64,000 nucleotides of DNA from an uncultured Paracoccaceae bacterium (lineage in GTDB: Bacteria > Pseudomonadota > Alphaproteobacteria > Rhodobacterales > Rhodobacteraceae), in the NCBI GenBank assembly GCA_947495295.1, contig CANLYJ010000003.1:372001-436000 (forward strand), in the 5' to 3' direction. A model generated the notes under the pieces. The model made no database searches and was not told where the DNA came from. It saw only the letters and a list, made by a program, of their open reading frames with translations. Positions 1-9,913 of this stretch are shown here, piece after piece; position 1 is the first letter of the stretch, and each line of letters opens with the position of its first letter. Made by a program: the position numbers and the translations under genes.

Positions 1-1
1 T

Positions 2-829
2 ATGGTCGTGGCCATCGCCTTGGAAGGTTACGGGCCTTTGACGGTCGCCTGCGCGCGTACAACGCTGGGCGCGGTTGCTTTGCTGGCTTTGATGCGCCTT
101 CTGCGACGCCCGATGCCGGAATTCACGCCACAGATGCGTTGGTATCTGATCACTATCGGGGTGCTGAACACCGTGATCCCCTTTGCGCTGCTTAGCTGGG
201 GCCAACAATATGTACCCTCAGCCTTTGCCGGGATTTCCATGGCCGCTTTGCCACTATTTGTCCTGCCATTGGCGCATATCTTCACAGATGAAAAACTGAA
301 CCTACGCAATGCTTTAGGTGTCAGCGTGGGGTTCGTTGGCGCGGTTGTCCTGATTGGCCCCGGCATCTTGCAGATCGGTACGGGGTTGGAACCTTTGGGC
401 CAGTTGGCTTGTATCGCGGCGGCGTTTTCCTATGCGGTGTCAGGCATCATGACCCGCCGCTGCCCGCCAATTGACCCGATCACCATGGCGGCCCTGTTGC
501 TTTGTGTTGGCGCGGTCGCCCTGATCCCCGCAATGCTGATTTTTGAAGGCGTCCCAAAGGTCAGCGACCCACGGTCCACGATTGCAATCATTGCACTTGG
601 GCTGTTGCCAACCGCACTCGCCGCCCTGATCAGGGTGGCCACCATTCGCACAGCAGGGGCGGTATTTCTGACACTCGTGAACTATCAGGTCCCGTTATGG
701 TCCATGCTGTTTGGGGTCTGGATCCTGAACGAGGTGCTGCCAATACGGTTTTTTGCAGCCCTCGGATTAATCCTTTTGGGCTTAGCAATCAGTCAGGGCG
801 GTGGTTTGCGGCGGATGGTGCTGCGCTAA
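2..829 (+). CDS. DMT/EamA-family transporter (5' end outside window)
   Basis: Inner-membrane drug/metabolite transporter of the EamA type; substrate not deducible. The visible 275 residues are almost entirely hydrophobic helices, including a conserved stretch around residues 58-75 ([20 protein letters not shown]) typical of the first EamA repeat, and a second repeat after about residue 130. Family members usually have about 290-300 residues and ten helices, and the frame is open to the window edge, so the first helix is probably missing and the ATG at base 2 is likely internal. Its stop overlaps the convergent glmM stop by four bases. Family assignment is firm, substrate unknown. Confidence 0.85.
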   Translation: MVVAIALEGYGPLTVACARTTLGAVALLALMRLLRRPMPEFTPQMRWYLITIGVLNTVIPFALLSWGQQYVPSAFAGISMAALPLFVLPLAHIFTDEKLNLRNALGVSVGFVGAVVLIGPGILQIGTGLEPLGQLACIAAAFSYAVSGIMTRRCPPIDPITMAALLLCVGAVALIPAMLIFEGVPKVSDPRSTIAIIALGLLPTALAALIRVATIRTAGAVFLTLVNYQVPLWSMLFGVWILNEVLPIRFFAALGLILLGLAISQGGGLRRMVLR

Positions 830-2169
830 ACGGCGGCCTCAACCTCTGCCACGATCCCATCGACAACTTGTGCCAGCAACCCGTCATCCTCGCATTCGGC
901 CATGACACGGATCAGCGGTTCGGTCCCCGATTTACGGATCAGCAAGCGGCCCTTGCCGACCAACTTCGCCTCTGCATCAGCGATGGACGCCTTGACCCCA
1001 ACTGCGCCCAGTGGGTCCTGCCCTGCTGCATAACGCACGTTCTTGAGCATCTGCGGCACGGTATCAAAGCTTTGCGTCAAGTCGCTTGCGGCCTGACCAG
1101 TTTCAATCATCGCCGCCAAGAACTGCAACCCGGCCAATAGCCCATCGCCGGTTGTGGCATAATCGGTCATCACGATATGGCCCGACTGTTCGCCACCGAG
1201 GTTCCAGCCGTTTGCGCGCATCGCCTCAACCACATAGCGGTCACCGACTGCCGTGCGTTCCAGCCGCAAACCGCGTCCGTCAAGATAGCGTTCCAGCCCG
1301 AGGTTGGACATGACGGTTGCCACCAACGTGCCGCCGTTCAGCCGTTCCTGATCAGCCCAGCGCCCCGCCATCAGGGCCATCAGCTGGTCACCATCCGCCA
1401 CCTGCCCTTTTTCATCCAGGATCATCACACGGTCCGCATCACCATCAAGGCAGATACCAACATCGGCGCCTTCGCGCAGGATCGTCTCAGACGCGCTGGC
1501 CGTGCTGGTCGATCCGCAGCCTTCGTTGATATTCATGCCGTTGGGACTGACCCCAACAGGAATGACCGTGGCCCCCAATTCCCACAACACCTCAGGTGCC
1601 ACGCGATGCGCAGCCCCGTTGGCGCAATCAATAACCACTTTCAGCCCATCAAGGCGCATACCCGCCGGAAAGGTGGATTTGATCCGTTCGGCATAGCGGA
1701 AACGCCCGTCATCGACCCGTTTCGCCCGACCGATGTTATGGGCCTGCGCAGGTTCAATATCGCTGGCGATCAGGGCCTCAATCTCGGCCTCTGCCTCATC
1801 TGACAGTTTAAAACCGTCGGGGCCAAAGAATTTGATACCGTTATCATGATGCGGGTTATGGCTGGCGGAAATCATGATGCCCATGTCAGCGCGCATGGAT
1901 GTGGTCAGCAGACCGACCGCAGGGGTCGGTACAGGGCCAAGAAGCAGCACATTCATGCCAGTACTTGTCAGCCCCGCCGTCAGGGCGTTTTCGAACATGT
2001 AACCAGATAGGCGCGTATCCTTGCCGATCACGACCCGATGCCCGTTTGACCCATCATTGCGGAAAAACCGGCCCGCCGCCGCGCCGATTTTCAACGCCAT
2101 GTCGGCGGTCATCGGATAGGCATTCGCCTTGCCACGCACCCCGTCAGTGCCAAAAAGTTTTCGTGTCAT
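826..2169 (-). CDS. glmM: Phosphoglucosamine mutase
   Basis: Converts glucosamine-6-phosphate to glucosamine-1-phosphate in the cytoplasm, the step before UDP-GlcNAc for peptidoglycan and LPS. At 447 residues it has the usual length. The N-terminal FGTDGVRG motif, the phosphoserine loop ([18 protein letters not shown]) and the metal-binding DGDADR loop are intact, as is the C-terminal phosphate-binding segment [12 protein letters not shown]. The ATG overlaps the folP stop by four bases, so it is translated as the last gene of folB-folP-glmM. Pairing of folP with glmM is common in bacteria. Confidence 0.97.
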   Translation of the reverse strand: MTRKLFGTDGVRGKANAYPMTADMALKIGAAAGRFFRNDGSNGHRVVIGKDTRLSGYMFENALTAGLTSTGMNVLLLGPVPTPAVGLLTTSMRADMGIMISASHNPHHDNGIKFFGPDGFKLSDEAEAEIEALIASDIEPAQAHNIGRAKRVDDGRFRYAERIKSTFPAGMRLDGLKVVIDCANGAAHRVAPEVLWELGATVIPVGVSPNGMNINEGCGSTSTASASETILREGADVGICLDGDADRVMILDEKGQVADGDQLMALMAGRWADQERLNGGTLVATVMSNLGLERYLDGRGLRLERTAVGDRYVVEAMRANGWNLGGEQSGHIVMTDYATTGDGLLAGLQFLAAMIETGQAASDLTQSFDTVPQMLKNVRYAAGQDPLGAVGVKASIADAEAKLVGKGRLLIRKSGTEPLIRVMAECEDDGLLAQVVDGIVAEVEAAV

Positions 2170-3182
2170 CCTTGCGCTGCTCCGTTGATTGCCAATTCCA
2201 GATCAAACGCCTGGTTGGTTTCAAACGTATCGTGAACCCGCAGGATTTGCACCCCCTGTCGCAGCCCGTGCAAGGCGACGGCAACGGACCCCGCCACCCG
2301 ATCAGCGGCGGATTGCCCACCGCCGAGGCTGCCGATAAACCGCTTGCGCGATGCACCCAGCAGGATCGGACAACCCAGACTGTGAAACAACGACAGCCCG
2401 CGAAGAAGCGAAAGGTTGTGTTCAATCGTTTTGCCGAATCCAATACCCGGATCAACGATGATCTGCTCTGGGGCAATACCCGCTGCCTTGGCCACTGCGA
2501 TCCGCGCGGCCAGAAAATCATAGACATCCAGCAGCACATCATCATAGCGCGGGTCGGCCTGCATGGTTTTGGGGCTGCCTTGCGCATGCATCAGGCAAAC
2601 CGGCAATTCAGCGCTGGCCGCAACCCCGGCGAGCGCCGGGTCATAGGTGAAAGCCGCCACATCATTGATCATCGATGCACCAGCAGTGATGGCCGCGCGC
2701 GCCACCACTGCCTTGCGTGTATCGATTGATATCGGGACCTCACTTTTCTCTCGAATTGCTGCGATCACTGGTGCGGTCCGGTTAACCTCATCTTCAATCA
2801 GTACCTCAGCCGCACCCGGACGCGTGCTTTCGCCGCCAATATCGATAATCGCCGCGCCATCGCTGACCATCTGCAACGCATGCGTGAAAGCCCGGTCCGC
2901 TTGGTTGAACTTGCCCCCGTCCGAAAAGCTGTCAGGCGTCACATTCAGAATGCCCATGATCCGCGGGCGATCCATCTCAAGGGCAGCGATGGATGCGCGC
3001 GGGGTTGTAAGCTGCGCGAGCGCTTCGTCGGGGATGTCCTGCGCTGCGACGATCACCGGCGCGGCGTCACGACGATGCACCGCGACCTGCACAAACCAGC
3101 ACCAGCCACCTCCCAGTGATAGCGCGTCCGCAGGACGATCCATGCCCATCTGCACCAATGGACGGTAATAGGCTGTCATCAA
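2166..3182 (-). CDS. folP: Dihydropteroate synthase
   Basis: Condenses 6-hydroxymethyl-7,8-dihydropterin pyrophosphate with p-aminobenzoate in folate synthesis; the sulfonamide target. The TIM-barrel motifs are clear: [13 protein letters not shown] near residue 78, [11 protein letters not shown] near 115, and the C-terminal GASRKRFIG loop. The first about 65 residues lie before the barrel and are longer than in E. coli FolP (282 residues); they may be lineage-specific or indicate a later true start. Four-base overlaps with folB upstream and glmM downstream show one operon. No folK is visible nearby. Confidence 0.96.
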   Translation of the reverse strand: MMTAYYRPLVQMGMDRPADALSLGGGWCWFVQVAVHRRDAAPVIVAAQDIPDEALAQLTTPRASIAALEMDRPRIMGILNVTPDSFSDGGKFNQADRAFTHALQMVSDGAAIIDIGGESTRPGAAEVLIEDEVNRTAPVIAAIREKSEVPISIDTRKAVVARAAITAGASMINDVAAFTYDPALAGVAASAELPVCLMHAQGSPKTMQADPRYDDVLLDVYDFLAARIAVAKAAGIAPEQIIVDPGIGFGKTIEHNLSLLRGLSLFHSLGCPILLGASRKRFIGSLGGGQSAADRVAGSVAVALHGLRQGVQILRVHDTFETNQAFDLELAINGAAQG

Positions 3183-4099
3183 ATCGTCTCAGTCTTGATG
3201 TCGATCCGGCGTACGGGCACAGTCGCATCCGGGGCGTCTCCGCCGATGACCAGCAGTTCCTTTGCCTCCATCTCGGCTGCAAACCAGGCGACAAGAGCCG
3301 CCGTATCACCCGGACTGGCAGAGGGACCATCAACCGCATCAAGAACGATTTTCGATGGGGCCCAGATGCAGGTTTGGCCATTCTTCATGGCCCAATCCAA
3401 TTCGGTACGGGTGCCAACAACCTTGGCGCGGCGGTCGCGGGCGGCCAGACACCAGGCATTCTGTTCAATCGCTAACAGATCGATCCGACGCTGGGCCAAC
3501 GCATGTCCGGCTTGCGGCGGGGTTACATCGCCCGCGTCAACGCATATGATCAGCGGGGCGTCCATATCGATCAGTTGATCGAGCCATCCGGTCAGATAAG
3601 GGGCTGCCACTGCATCATGCGGCAGATAAACAATACGCGGATGTGGCGCCTCGACATGGTCTTGGCCAGCCAGATCAACGCCATCACGTGACCTGACAAT
3701 CTCGACCCCCAATGCAAAGGGACCACGGTCCAGCTTTTCGATGCGAACAAAGACACGCTCTGCCTGTGGCTCCAGCAGGATACGTTCCGCGACCCGGGCA
3801 GCAAGAGTTTCCAGCAGATTAAGGCGCTCGGCCTCAAGCTCAATCCCAATCGCCTCGGTCACCTTGTCATAAGACAGGATCCGGTCGACATCGTCTTCGA
3901 TCGGGCCGGTGAGAGGCAATACCTCAACGACCACGTTGAACCGCACCCGCTGCAATGTGCCGCGCTCTTGCTGAAACGCGCCAATCTCAACCTCAACGGT
4001 ATAGTCACGCAGTGAAATACGATCACATGGCGTCTGGCTGCTGGCCTCTGCCCGTTCACTGGGATGGGCAAAAGCAAGGCGAATATCGTCAGTCATCAT
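3179..4099 (-). CDS. folB: Dihydroneopterin aldolase with a C-terminal amino-acid-kinase-like extension
   Basis: Residues about 25-140 are a FolB domain (SLRDYTVEVEIGAFQQERGTLQRV; YDKVTEAI), which cleaves 7,8-dihydroneopterin to 6-hydroxymethyl-dihydropterin and glycolaldehyde. Stand-alone FolB has about 120 residues; this protein has 306. The extra about 160 residues carry no HPPK (FolK) motif. Their end (IWAPSKIVLDAVDG...SPGDTAALVAWFAAEMEAKELLVIGG) resembles the C-terminal part of amino-acid-kinase-fold proteins, where W-P...T-D-S-I-A-x-W-x-A...A-x-x-L-x-L is usual. That similarity is my reading and is unproven. First gene of the folB-folP-glmM run. Confidence 0.88.
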   Translation of the reverse strand: MMTDDIRLAFAHPSERAEASSQTPCDRISLRDYTVEVEIGAFQQERGTLQRVRFNVVVEVLPLTGPIEDDVDRILSYDKVTEAIGIELEAERLNLLETLAARVAERILLEPQAERVFVRIEKLDRGPFALGVEIVRSRDGVDLAGQDHVEAPHPRIVYLPHDAVAAPYLTGWLDQLIDMDAPLIICVDAGDVTPPQAGHALAQRRIDLLAIEQNAWCLAARDRRAKVVGTRTELDWAMKNGQTCIWAPSKIVLDAVDGPSASPGDTAALVAWFAAEMEAKELLVIGGDAPDATVPVRRIDIKTETI

Positions 4100-4193
4100 C
4101 TGGGTCCGCAGGTGAACATCATCCCTGTTCGATACAAGCCCCGCAATTGTGGGGCAAGCGTCACAGGCGACGTTCAGCCTGCAAACACCGACG

Positions 4194-4865
4194 TTAGTTT
4201 GACGCGGTCCGTGTCGGTTTACGGTAAAAGTAGTGCGACCCGATGGACGTTGTGCGCGGATAGACGCGCGCCCATGACGGGTTCACAGCCTTTGTATGGT
4301 AATGCGTCGCACCACTGGTCAACACACGCGGTGCGCCATCAATCAGCATCCGCGCAACTTTGCCCACACGTTCCCATGCACGCGGCTCGCCAATCGTCTC
4401 GGCCAACCCATCACATGTATAGGTGAACTGGCACGCATATTTGCGACCGGTACCCTGATTGATCACGCTGCAAAGCGTATCGGGAAAGATATTGCTATCG
4501 ACCCGGTTCATGATGACCTCGCCGACGGCAAACATGCCTTCGACGCTTTCACCACGCGCTTCGAAATACAGCGCCTCTGACAAACACTGCCATTGGTCAC
4601 CGCCATCGGCCGCCGGTTGCGCCGCAAGAAAGGCACGGTCGTAACGGATGCCCGCCTTGGTCGAAACACCACGCTCATCCGCCGGTGGCAGACTGGTCAA
4701 CGCGGCCAGACGATTGTCAGGGACAACCGCAAGCGCCTGACGTTCTTGCCCCAACAGGGCACCCAACCGGCTGGTCAATACTTCATCCGCTGCGGCAGCA
4801 GCAGGCACAAAAAATGAGAGAAGCGCCACAAAGAATGTGGCGCGCAACGCCTTCAAAATCATCAT
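4194..4865 (-). CDS. Exported SleB-type cell wall hydrolase
   Basis: A 223-residue exported protein. An N-terminal signal peptide (MMILKALRATFFVALLSFF followed by an Ala-rich cleavage region) precedes a spacer and a C-terminal hydrolase_2/SleB domain with EALYFEARGE, FAVGEVIMNRV and a CQFTYTC pair. SleB-type domains cleave glycan strands of peptidoglycan; in non-sporulating alphaproteobacteria the role is wall remodelling. I chose the ATG at 4865 because it gives a normal signal peptide; a GTG 12 bases upstream also fits. It stands alone between folB and the dikinase-like gene, all on the same strand. Confidence 0.85.
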   Translation of the reverse strand: MMILKALRATFFVALLSFFVPAAAAADEVLTSRLGALLGQERQALAVVPDNRLAALTSLPPADERGVSTKAGIRYDRAFLAAQPAADGGDQWQCLSEALYFEARGESVEGMFAVGEVIMNRVDSNIFPDTLCSVINQGTGRKYACQFTYTCDGLAETIGEPRAWERVGKVARMLIDGAPRVLTSGATHYHTKAVNPSWARVYPRTTSIGSHYFYRKPTRTASN

Positions 4866-4981
4866 CACTATTCCCACCCAGGAAACAACACGGCAAAGCC
4901 CCGCGCTAGCGGTCGTGTCTTTAAGGGAAAGTGACGCTTTCGTCTAGCCCTGGGCCCGGACTGTCCACGAACCGGCGGGTT

Positions 4982-4998
4982 ATGCTGCAATGCAGCAT
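4982..4998. promoter_or_regulatory. 8-bp palindrome upstream of the SleB-type gene
   Basis: ATGCTGCA and TGCAGCAT flank a single base, a 17-bp near-perfect palindrome about 120 bp before the hydrolase start. A one-base loop is too tight for an RNA hairpin, so it looks more like a protein-binding site. Chance occurrence cannot be excluded. Confidence 0.25.
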
Positions 4999-5057
4999 CG
5001 CATTGTCGCCTGTCACAGCGCAGTTTGCCGCAAAAATGTCACAGCTTGGCGCGTTGC

Positions 5058-7622
5058 CTAGCTATTCACCGAATCGCGCAGTGCCAATTGGGCGGCAGTG
5101 AGTCGGGCGACAGGCACCCGAAATGGCGAACAGGACACATAATCAAACCCGTGCAGCCGCGAAAACGCGATGGCCGATCTTGTGCCCGCATGTTCACCAC
5201 AGACCGACAGGATCACATCCTTGCGGCCAAGCCGGCCCCTTTCAGCACCCAGCGCGATCAATTCGCCCACACCTTCAACATCCAGTGTATGAAACGGATC
5301 CTCTGCATAGACGCCCTGTTGCACATAGGCCGACATAAAGCGGCTGGCATCATCACGCGACAGACCATAGGTCATCTGGGTCAGGTCATTGGTCCCGAAT
5401 GACAGGAAGGCCGCATGCTCTGCAATATCCTGCGCCCGCAACGCAGCCCGGGGGGTCTCGACCATTACGCCAAGCCGATAGTCAAACTCAGTCCGGGTTT
5501 TCGTCATCACCGCAGTGGCCACAGCATCGATCCGGGCCTTGACGAGTTCAACCTCGCGCATCGCACTGACCAGCGGGATCATGATTTCAACGGTCACATC
5601 CGTGCCAGTGGCACGCACGGCCGCGGCCGCCTCAAAAATGGCATTGGCCTGCATGTCATAGATTTCCGGGATCGCGATACCAAGGCGCACCCCGCGCATC
5701 CCCAGCATGGGGTTGTATTCCTTCATCGCATCCACACGCTCTGTCACCTCTGACAAGGGCAAGGCGGTTTGTTCGGCAAGATCACGCAGCCCGGCCTTAT
5801 CAACGGGCAGGAATTCATGCAGCGGCGGATCAAACAGGCGGACGCAGACATTGCGGCCTTCCATGATCTTGATCAGCGCCTGAAAGTCGGCGCGTTGCAT
5901 CGGCAACAGACGGTCCAGAACAGCGCGACGGTCTTCACCCTCTTCGGCAAAGATCATCTCGCGCATGACACGCAGGCGTTCGCCTTCAAAGAACATATGT
6001 TCCGTGCGGCACAGGCCAATGCCTTCGGCGGCAAAGTTGCGGGCGGTCTGCGCATCGGCAGGGGTGTCGGCATTTGCGCGCACGCCGATATCGCGAAACT
6101 CATCCGCCCATTGCAACAAGGTCTGGAATGCCCCGTCCAACGCGGCCTCCAGCATCGGGGGTTCACCGGCCAGGATCTGGCCGGTAGTGCCATCCACTGT
6201 GATCATATCACCGGCGGCAAAGACACGGCCATCCGGGCCCGAAAACCGGCGGCCCTTACGATCAATATTCAGGTCAGAGGCCCCAACAACACAAGGCACA
6301 CCCAGACCGCGACCAATCACGGCGGCATGGCTTGTGACGCCGCCCCGCATGGTCAGGACCGCCTGCGCGGCATGCATGCCACGGATATCCTCTGGCGTGG
6401 TTTCACGGCGCACCAGAACGCATGCCTCGCCACGGGCCGCACTCGCCTGCGCTTCATTCGCGGTCATGACGATGCGGCCTGTTGCGGCACCGGGGCTGGC
6501 GGGGATGCCGGACACTATCAGGTCACGCTTGGCCCTTGGGTCGATCTGACGGTGCAGCAATTCCGACAGGGCGGCGGGCTCGACGCGCAAAACAGCCTCT
6601 TCGCGCGGGATGACGCCATCCTCGGCCAAGGCCACGGCGATGCGGACGGATGCGCGGGATGACCGCTGGATCGGGACCGCATCCAGAATATGCAGACCGC
6701 CGTTTTCGATGGTAAATTCCACCTGCATCTCCTCGCGCAGGCGGATGCGGCATTTCTCGCCGCAATCAATCAATTCGGCAAAGGCATCGGGGCAGCGTTC
6801 TTCCAATGATGCACCGCGCGGATCGCGGGTCAGGAACAATGATCCATCTGCACCGCTCAGCGCCTCGCGCCCCTGGCTTTGGCCCAGGTAGCGGCCTGTG
6901 ACTTGCGGCGCGCCAGTTGTGCTGTCGACATACTGGATCACGCCAGAGCCGCTTTCGCCCTCGCCCACACCCAGCGCCATGGCCTGCACGACAAGGCCCA
7001 ACCCGGCATCCGCTGGCGCACCTTTGGCCTGCCGCAGCAGGCGGGCGGTGGTGCCATCCCATGCCCGTGCCATCGACCGCAAGACACCGGCCAGTTGCAC
7101 CGCCGGATCCTGGGGAAACGGCTCATCCGTCTCAGCCTCGTAAGTATCCAGCATGGTTTTCAGGCTCAGCGCATCAGGCACATCGGGCAGATGAAATTCA
7201 TCAGGATCGAGCCGAGCCACATGGATCGCGTAAGACTGCACAAAACGCAGGTAAAGTGCGGTCGCCGACCAGTCGCCAATTGTCTTGACCATCTCGGCAT
7301 GGCGGGCATCGTTCATCCCGATATTCAGGATCGCGCCCGGGCCGCCCCAATCCTGATCCTGACTGGACGGACGTACCGACAAGAGCGGCAATTCACCAAA
7401 AGGCGCCAACAGCGCATCCATATCCGGCATGTTGCCCAGGGCCACATCGTGAACCGCGTCAAAGGACAGCGCCATTGTCTTTGGCACTGGAAAGCCGAGC
7501 CGGACCAGCCGTTGCAGGCATTTCGCACGCCGCCCATGCACGGCGGCGTGCATCGCAGCCGTGGGGGTAATCAGCGTCAGAGCCTGATATGTTGTTTGTT
7601 GCTGCACTGCGGCACCATCCAT
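5058..7622 (-). CDS. Pyruvate phosphate dikinase-like PEP-binding protein, degenerate ATP-grasp half
   Basis: An 854-residue PPDK relative. The phosphohistidine swivel (TMRGGVTSHAAVIGRGLGVPCVVG) and the PEP/pyruvate barrel (GIGLCRTEHMFF; FLSFGTNDLTQMTYGLSRDD; SVCGEHAG) are well kept. The nucleotide-binding half is not: the PPDK hallmark RSGAxxSMPGMMDTxLNLG reads RPSSQDQDWGGPGAILNIG, and the FTRNPSTGE loop reads IQYVDSTTGA. It may therefore keep PEP/His chemistry with altered or lost ATP/Pi activity. It follows glyS on the same strand after a 56-bp gap, so it may be the distal gene of the glycyl-tRNA synthetase cluster. Function unknown. Confidence 0.8.
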   Translation of the reverse strand: MDGAAVQQQTTYQALTLITPTAAMHAAVHGRRAKCLQRLVRLGFPVPKTMALSFDAVHDVALGNMPDMDALLAPFGELPLLSVRPSSQDQDWGGPGAILNIGMNDARHAEMVKTIGDWSATALYLRFVQSYAIHVARLDPDEFHLPDVPDALSLKTMLDTYEAETDEPFPQDPAVQLAGVLRSMARAWDGTTARLLRQAKGAPADAGLGLVVQAMALGVGEGESGSGVIQYVDSTTGAPQVTGRYLGQSQGREALSGADGSLFLTRDPRGASLEERCPDAFAELIDCGEKCRIRLREEMQVEFTIENGGLHILDAVPIQRSSRASVRIAVALAEDGVIPREEAVLRVEPAALSELLHRQIDPRAKRDLIVSGIPASPGAATGRIVMTANEAQASAARGEACVLVRRETTPEDIRGMHAAQAVLTMRGGVTSHAAVIGRGLGVPCVVGASDLNIDRKGRRFSGPDGRVFAAGDMITVDGTTGQILAGEPPMLEAALDGAFQTLLQWADEFRDIGVRANADTPADAQTARNFAAEGIGLCRTEHMFFEGERLRVMREMIFAEEGEDRRAVLDRLLPMQRADFQALIKIMEGRNVCVRLFDPPLHEFLPVDKAGLRDLAEQTALPLSEVTERVDAMKEYNPMLGMRGVRLGIAIPEIYDMQANAIFEAAAAVRATGTDVTVEIMIPLVSAMREVELVKARIDAVATAVMTKTRTEFDYRLGVMVETPRAALRAQDIAEHAAFLSFGTNDLTQMTYGLSRDDASRFMSAYVQQGVYAEDPFHTLDVEGVGELIALGAERGRLGRKDVILSVCGEHAGTRSAIAFSRLHGFDYVSCSPFRVPVARLTAAQLALRDSVNS

Positions 7623-7678
7623 GACGTGGGTGCAGCATAGGCGATAAATCCTTTACAGGAACAAAAATCTTAACAGTT

Positions 7679-9913
7679 TTACGACGAACCCTCGATTTTC
7701 GTCAGATCAGCGACGCTCATGCAAATTTTTCTGATACGTGACAACAGGTTAAGCCTGTTGCGGCGCACCACCTGGCTTTCGGCGTTCACTTGCACATCGG
7801 TGAAAAATTGGTCAATCGGGCCGCGAAGTGCCGCCATAGCAGTCATCGCCGTGCTGAAATCTTCGGCTTCCATCGCCGGTCCGATCTTTGCATCCGCAGC
7901 ATCAAGTGCTGCGAAAAGCGCCTTTTCGGCGGGTTCCTCGGCGTATTTCAGGTCGGCTCCATAGGAATACTCCACCCCATCCTTTTCCTCGGCCTGGGTC
8001 AGGATATTGTTGGCGCGCTTGAACCCTTGAATGAGGTTCTCGCCGTCATCAGTGGCGAGCGTTTCGGCCAAGGCCTCGGCCCGTTTGACCAGCAAAGTCA
8101 GATCATCATTCCCCGGCATCGCGATACAAGCGTCGATGATGTCATGGCGGATGCCTTTGTCCTTGAGAAAGACTTTGAGGCGGTCGTGGAAGAAGGAGAG
8201 GAGATTGAGCAGCCTTGAAAACCCAATCTGAACCTCATCTTCATCAGGTTCTTGATGTGGATTGAACCATTTTCTCAGCCTGTCATGAAATACCGAGTCC
8301 AAGCCCGTGTGTATGTCTGCCGCTTCGGCCGCCTTGACGGCTTCTTCGAAACGGCCGACCTTCTTCATTGTCGCCGCCTTCCGAGTAACTTCCACGTAAT
8401 GCTTGAGTAGTAAAGGACCCACATTGATCCGGGCAGCGCTTTCCAAAACCAGCCGAATAGCCCCCAACGCCGCCCGCCGCAGCGCGAACGGGTCTTTGCT
8501 TCCGGTCGGTTTCTCATCAATCGCCCAGAACCCGGTCAGCGTGTCGATCTTGTCGGCCAGCGCCACGGCGACGGAGACCGGCGCGGTTGGCACATCATCG
8601 GATGGCCCCAGCGGAGAGTAATGCTCTTCACAAGCCGCAGCCACCTCCGCAGGTAGCCCGGCGGCTTCCGCATAATACCGCCCCATCAGCCCCTGCAATT
8701 CGGGGAATTCATAGACCATCTCAGACGACAGATCAGCCTTGGCCACCTTCGCCGCCTGCGCCGCCAGATCAGGATCAGCCCCGACGCTCGGCGCAATTTC
8801 CCGCGCCAGCGCGGCAATCCGTTCAATCCGATCCTTCTGCGACCCCAACTTGTTGTGGAACGTCACATTCCCAAGGCTGTCCAACCACGGGTCCATCCCG
8901 GCCTTCGCAACCCGCAGATCATTTTCCCAAAAGAACTTCGCATCCGCCAGCCGGGCAGACAGCACCTTTTGATTGCCCGCCAGAATGGTCGCGCCATTGT
9001 CGGCGGTTTCCATATTGGCCACGGTGACAAAACGTTCGATCCGGCCCGTCTTGGGGTTTTTGACGGAAAAGAATTTCTGATGCTCTTTCATGGATGTCTG
9101 CAACACCTCGGGCGGCAGGCCCAGAAAGGCGTCATCAATCCGGCCCAGCAGGACAACCGGCCATTCGACCAGCCCCGCCACCTCTGCCAGCAACCCGCGA
9201 TCCTCGACAACCTCCAACCCGGCGGCAAAGGCCTGATTGGTGGCATCGTGCCAGATCATCTCCGCCCGTTCATCAGCGCGCAGTACCACATAGGCACGCT
9301 TTAGCTTCGCCTCGTAATCATCGAAAGATAAAACCGAAATCGCGCCTTTGGCCATGAAGCGATGACCTTGGGTCGTGTTGCCCGACGTGATCCCGTCAAT
9401 ATCCAGCGGCACCACCTCTGCCCCGCCTTCATCACACAGGATACACAAGATGGAATGCAGCGGGCGCACCCATTTCAGTGTGCCAGTCCCCCAGCGCATG
9501 GATTTGGGCCATGGGAAATTGCTGATCGTCGCCTCAAGCACCTCGGCGATGATCTCCGCCGCCTTGCGCCCCGGCTTTTCGATCACCGCAAAGTAAACTT
9601 GGCCCTTTTTGTCATCGCGGATTTCGAGGTCCTCACGGGCCAAACCTGCACCACGCAGGAACCCCTCAATCGCTTTGTCCGGCGCACCCACCTTTGGCCC
9701 GCGCCGTTCCTCACGCACGGCTTTGCTTTCACTTGTCAGCCCCTCAACCGACAGGGTCAGCCGCCGCGGTGTGGCAAAGGCAGCGACCCCGGCATAGGTC
9801 AGCCCCGCCTCGACCAGCCCATCGGTGATCAGCTTTTGCAAATCCTCGGATGCGCGTTTTTGCATGCGCGCGGGAATTTCCTCGGAAAAGAGTTCAATCA
9901 GAAGATCGGGCAT
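7679..9913 (-). CDS. glyS: Glycine--tRNA ligase beta subunit
   Basis: Beta subunit of the heterotetrameric bacterial glycyl-tRNA synthetase, which carries tRNA recognition. The family opening (MPDLLIELFSEEIPARMQ), the FPKSMRW-like PWPKSMRWG segment near residue 135 and KFFWENDLR are present; the C-terminal region is the anticodon-binding domain. At 744 residues it is slightly longer than the E. coli protein (689), as is usual in alphaproteobacteria. Its ATG overlaps the stop of the upstream DUF6446 gene by one base, giving tight coupling with glyQ two genes upstream. Confidence 0.97.
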   Translation of the reverse strand: MPDLLIELFSEEIPARMQKRASEDLQKLITDGLVEAGLTYAGVAAFATPRRLTLSVEGLTSESKAVREERRGPKVGAPDKAIEGFLRGAGLAREDLEIRDDKKGQVYFAVIEKPGRKAAEIIAEVLEATISNFPWPKSMRWGTGTLKWVRPLHSILCILCDEGGAEVVPLDIDGITSGNTTQGHRFMAKGAISVLSFDDYEAKLKRAYVVLRADERAEMIWHDATNQAFAAGLEVVEDRGLLAEVAGLVEWPVVLLGRIDDAFLGLPPEVLQTSMKEHQKFFSVKNPKTGRIERFVTVANMETADNGATILAGNQKVLSARLADAKFFWENDLRVAKAGMDPWLDSLGNVTFHNKLGSQKDRIERIAALAREIAPSVGADPDLAAQAAKVAKADLSSEMVYEFPELQGLMGRYYAEAAGLPAEVAAACEEHYSPLGPSDDVPTAPVSVAVALADKIDTLTGFWAIDEKPTGSKDPFALRRAALGAIRLVLESAARINVGPLLLKHYVEVTRKAATMKKVGRFEEAVKAAEAADIHTGLDSVFHDRLRKWFNPHQEPDEDEVQIGFSRLLNLLSFFHDRLKVFLKDKGIRHDIIDACIAMPGNDDLTLLVKRAEALAETLATDDGENLIQGFKRANNILTQAEEKDGVEYSYGADLKYAEEPAEKALFAALDAADAKIGPAMEAEDFSTAMTAMAALRGPIDQFFTDVQVNAESQVVRRNRLNLLSRIRKICMSVADLTKIEGSS

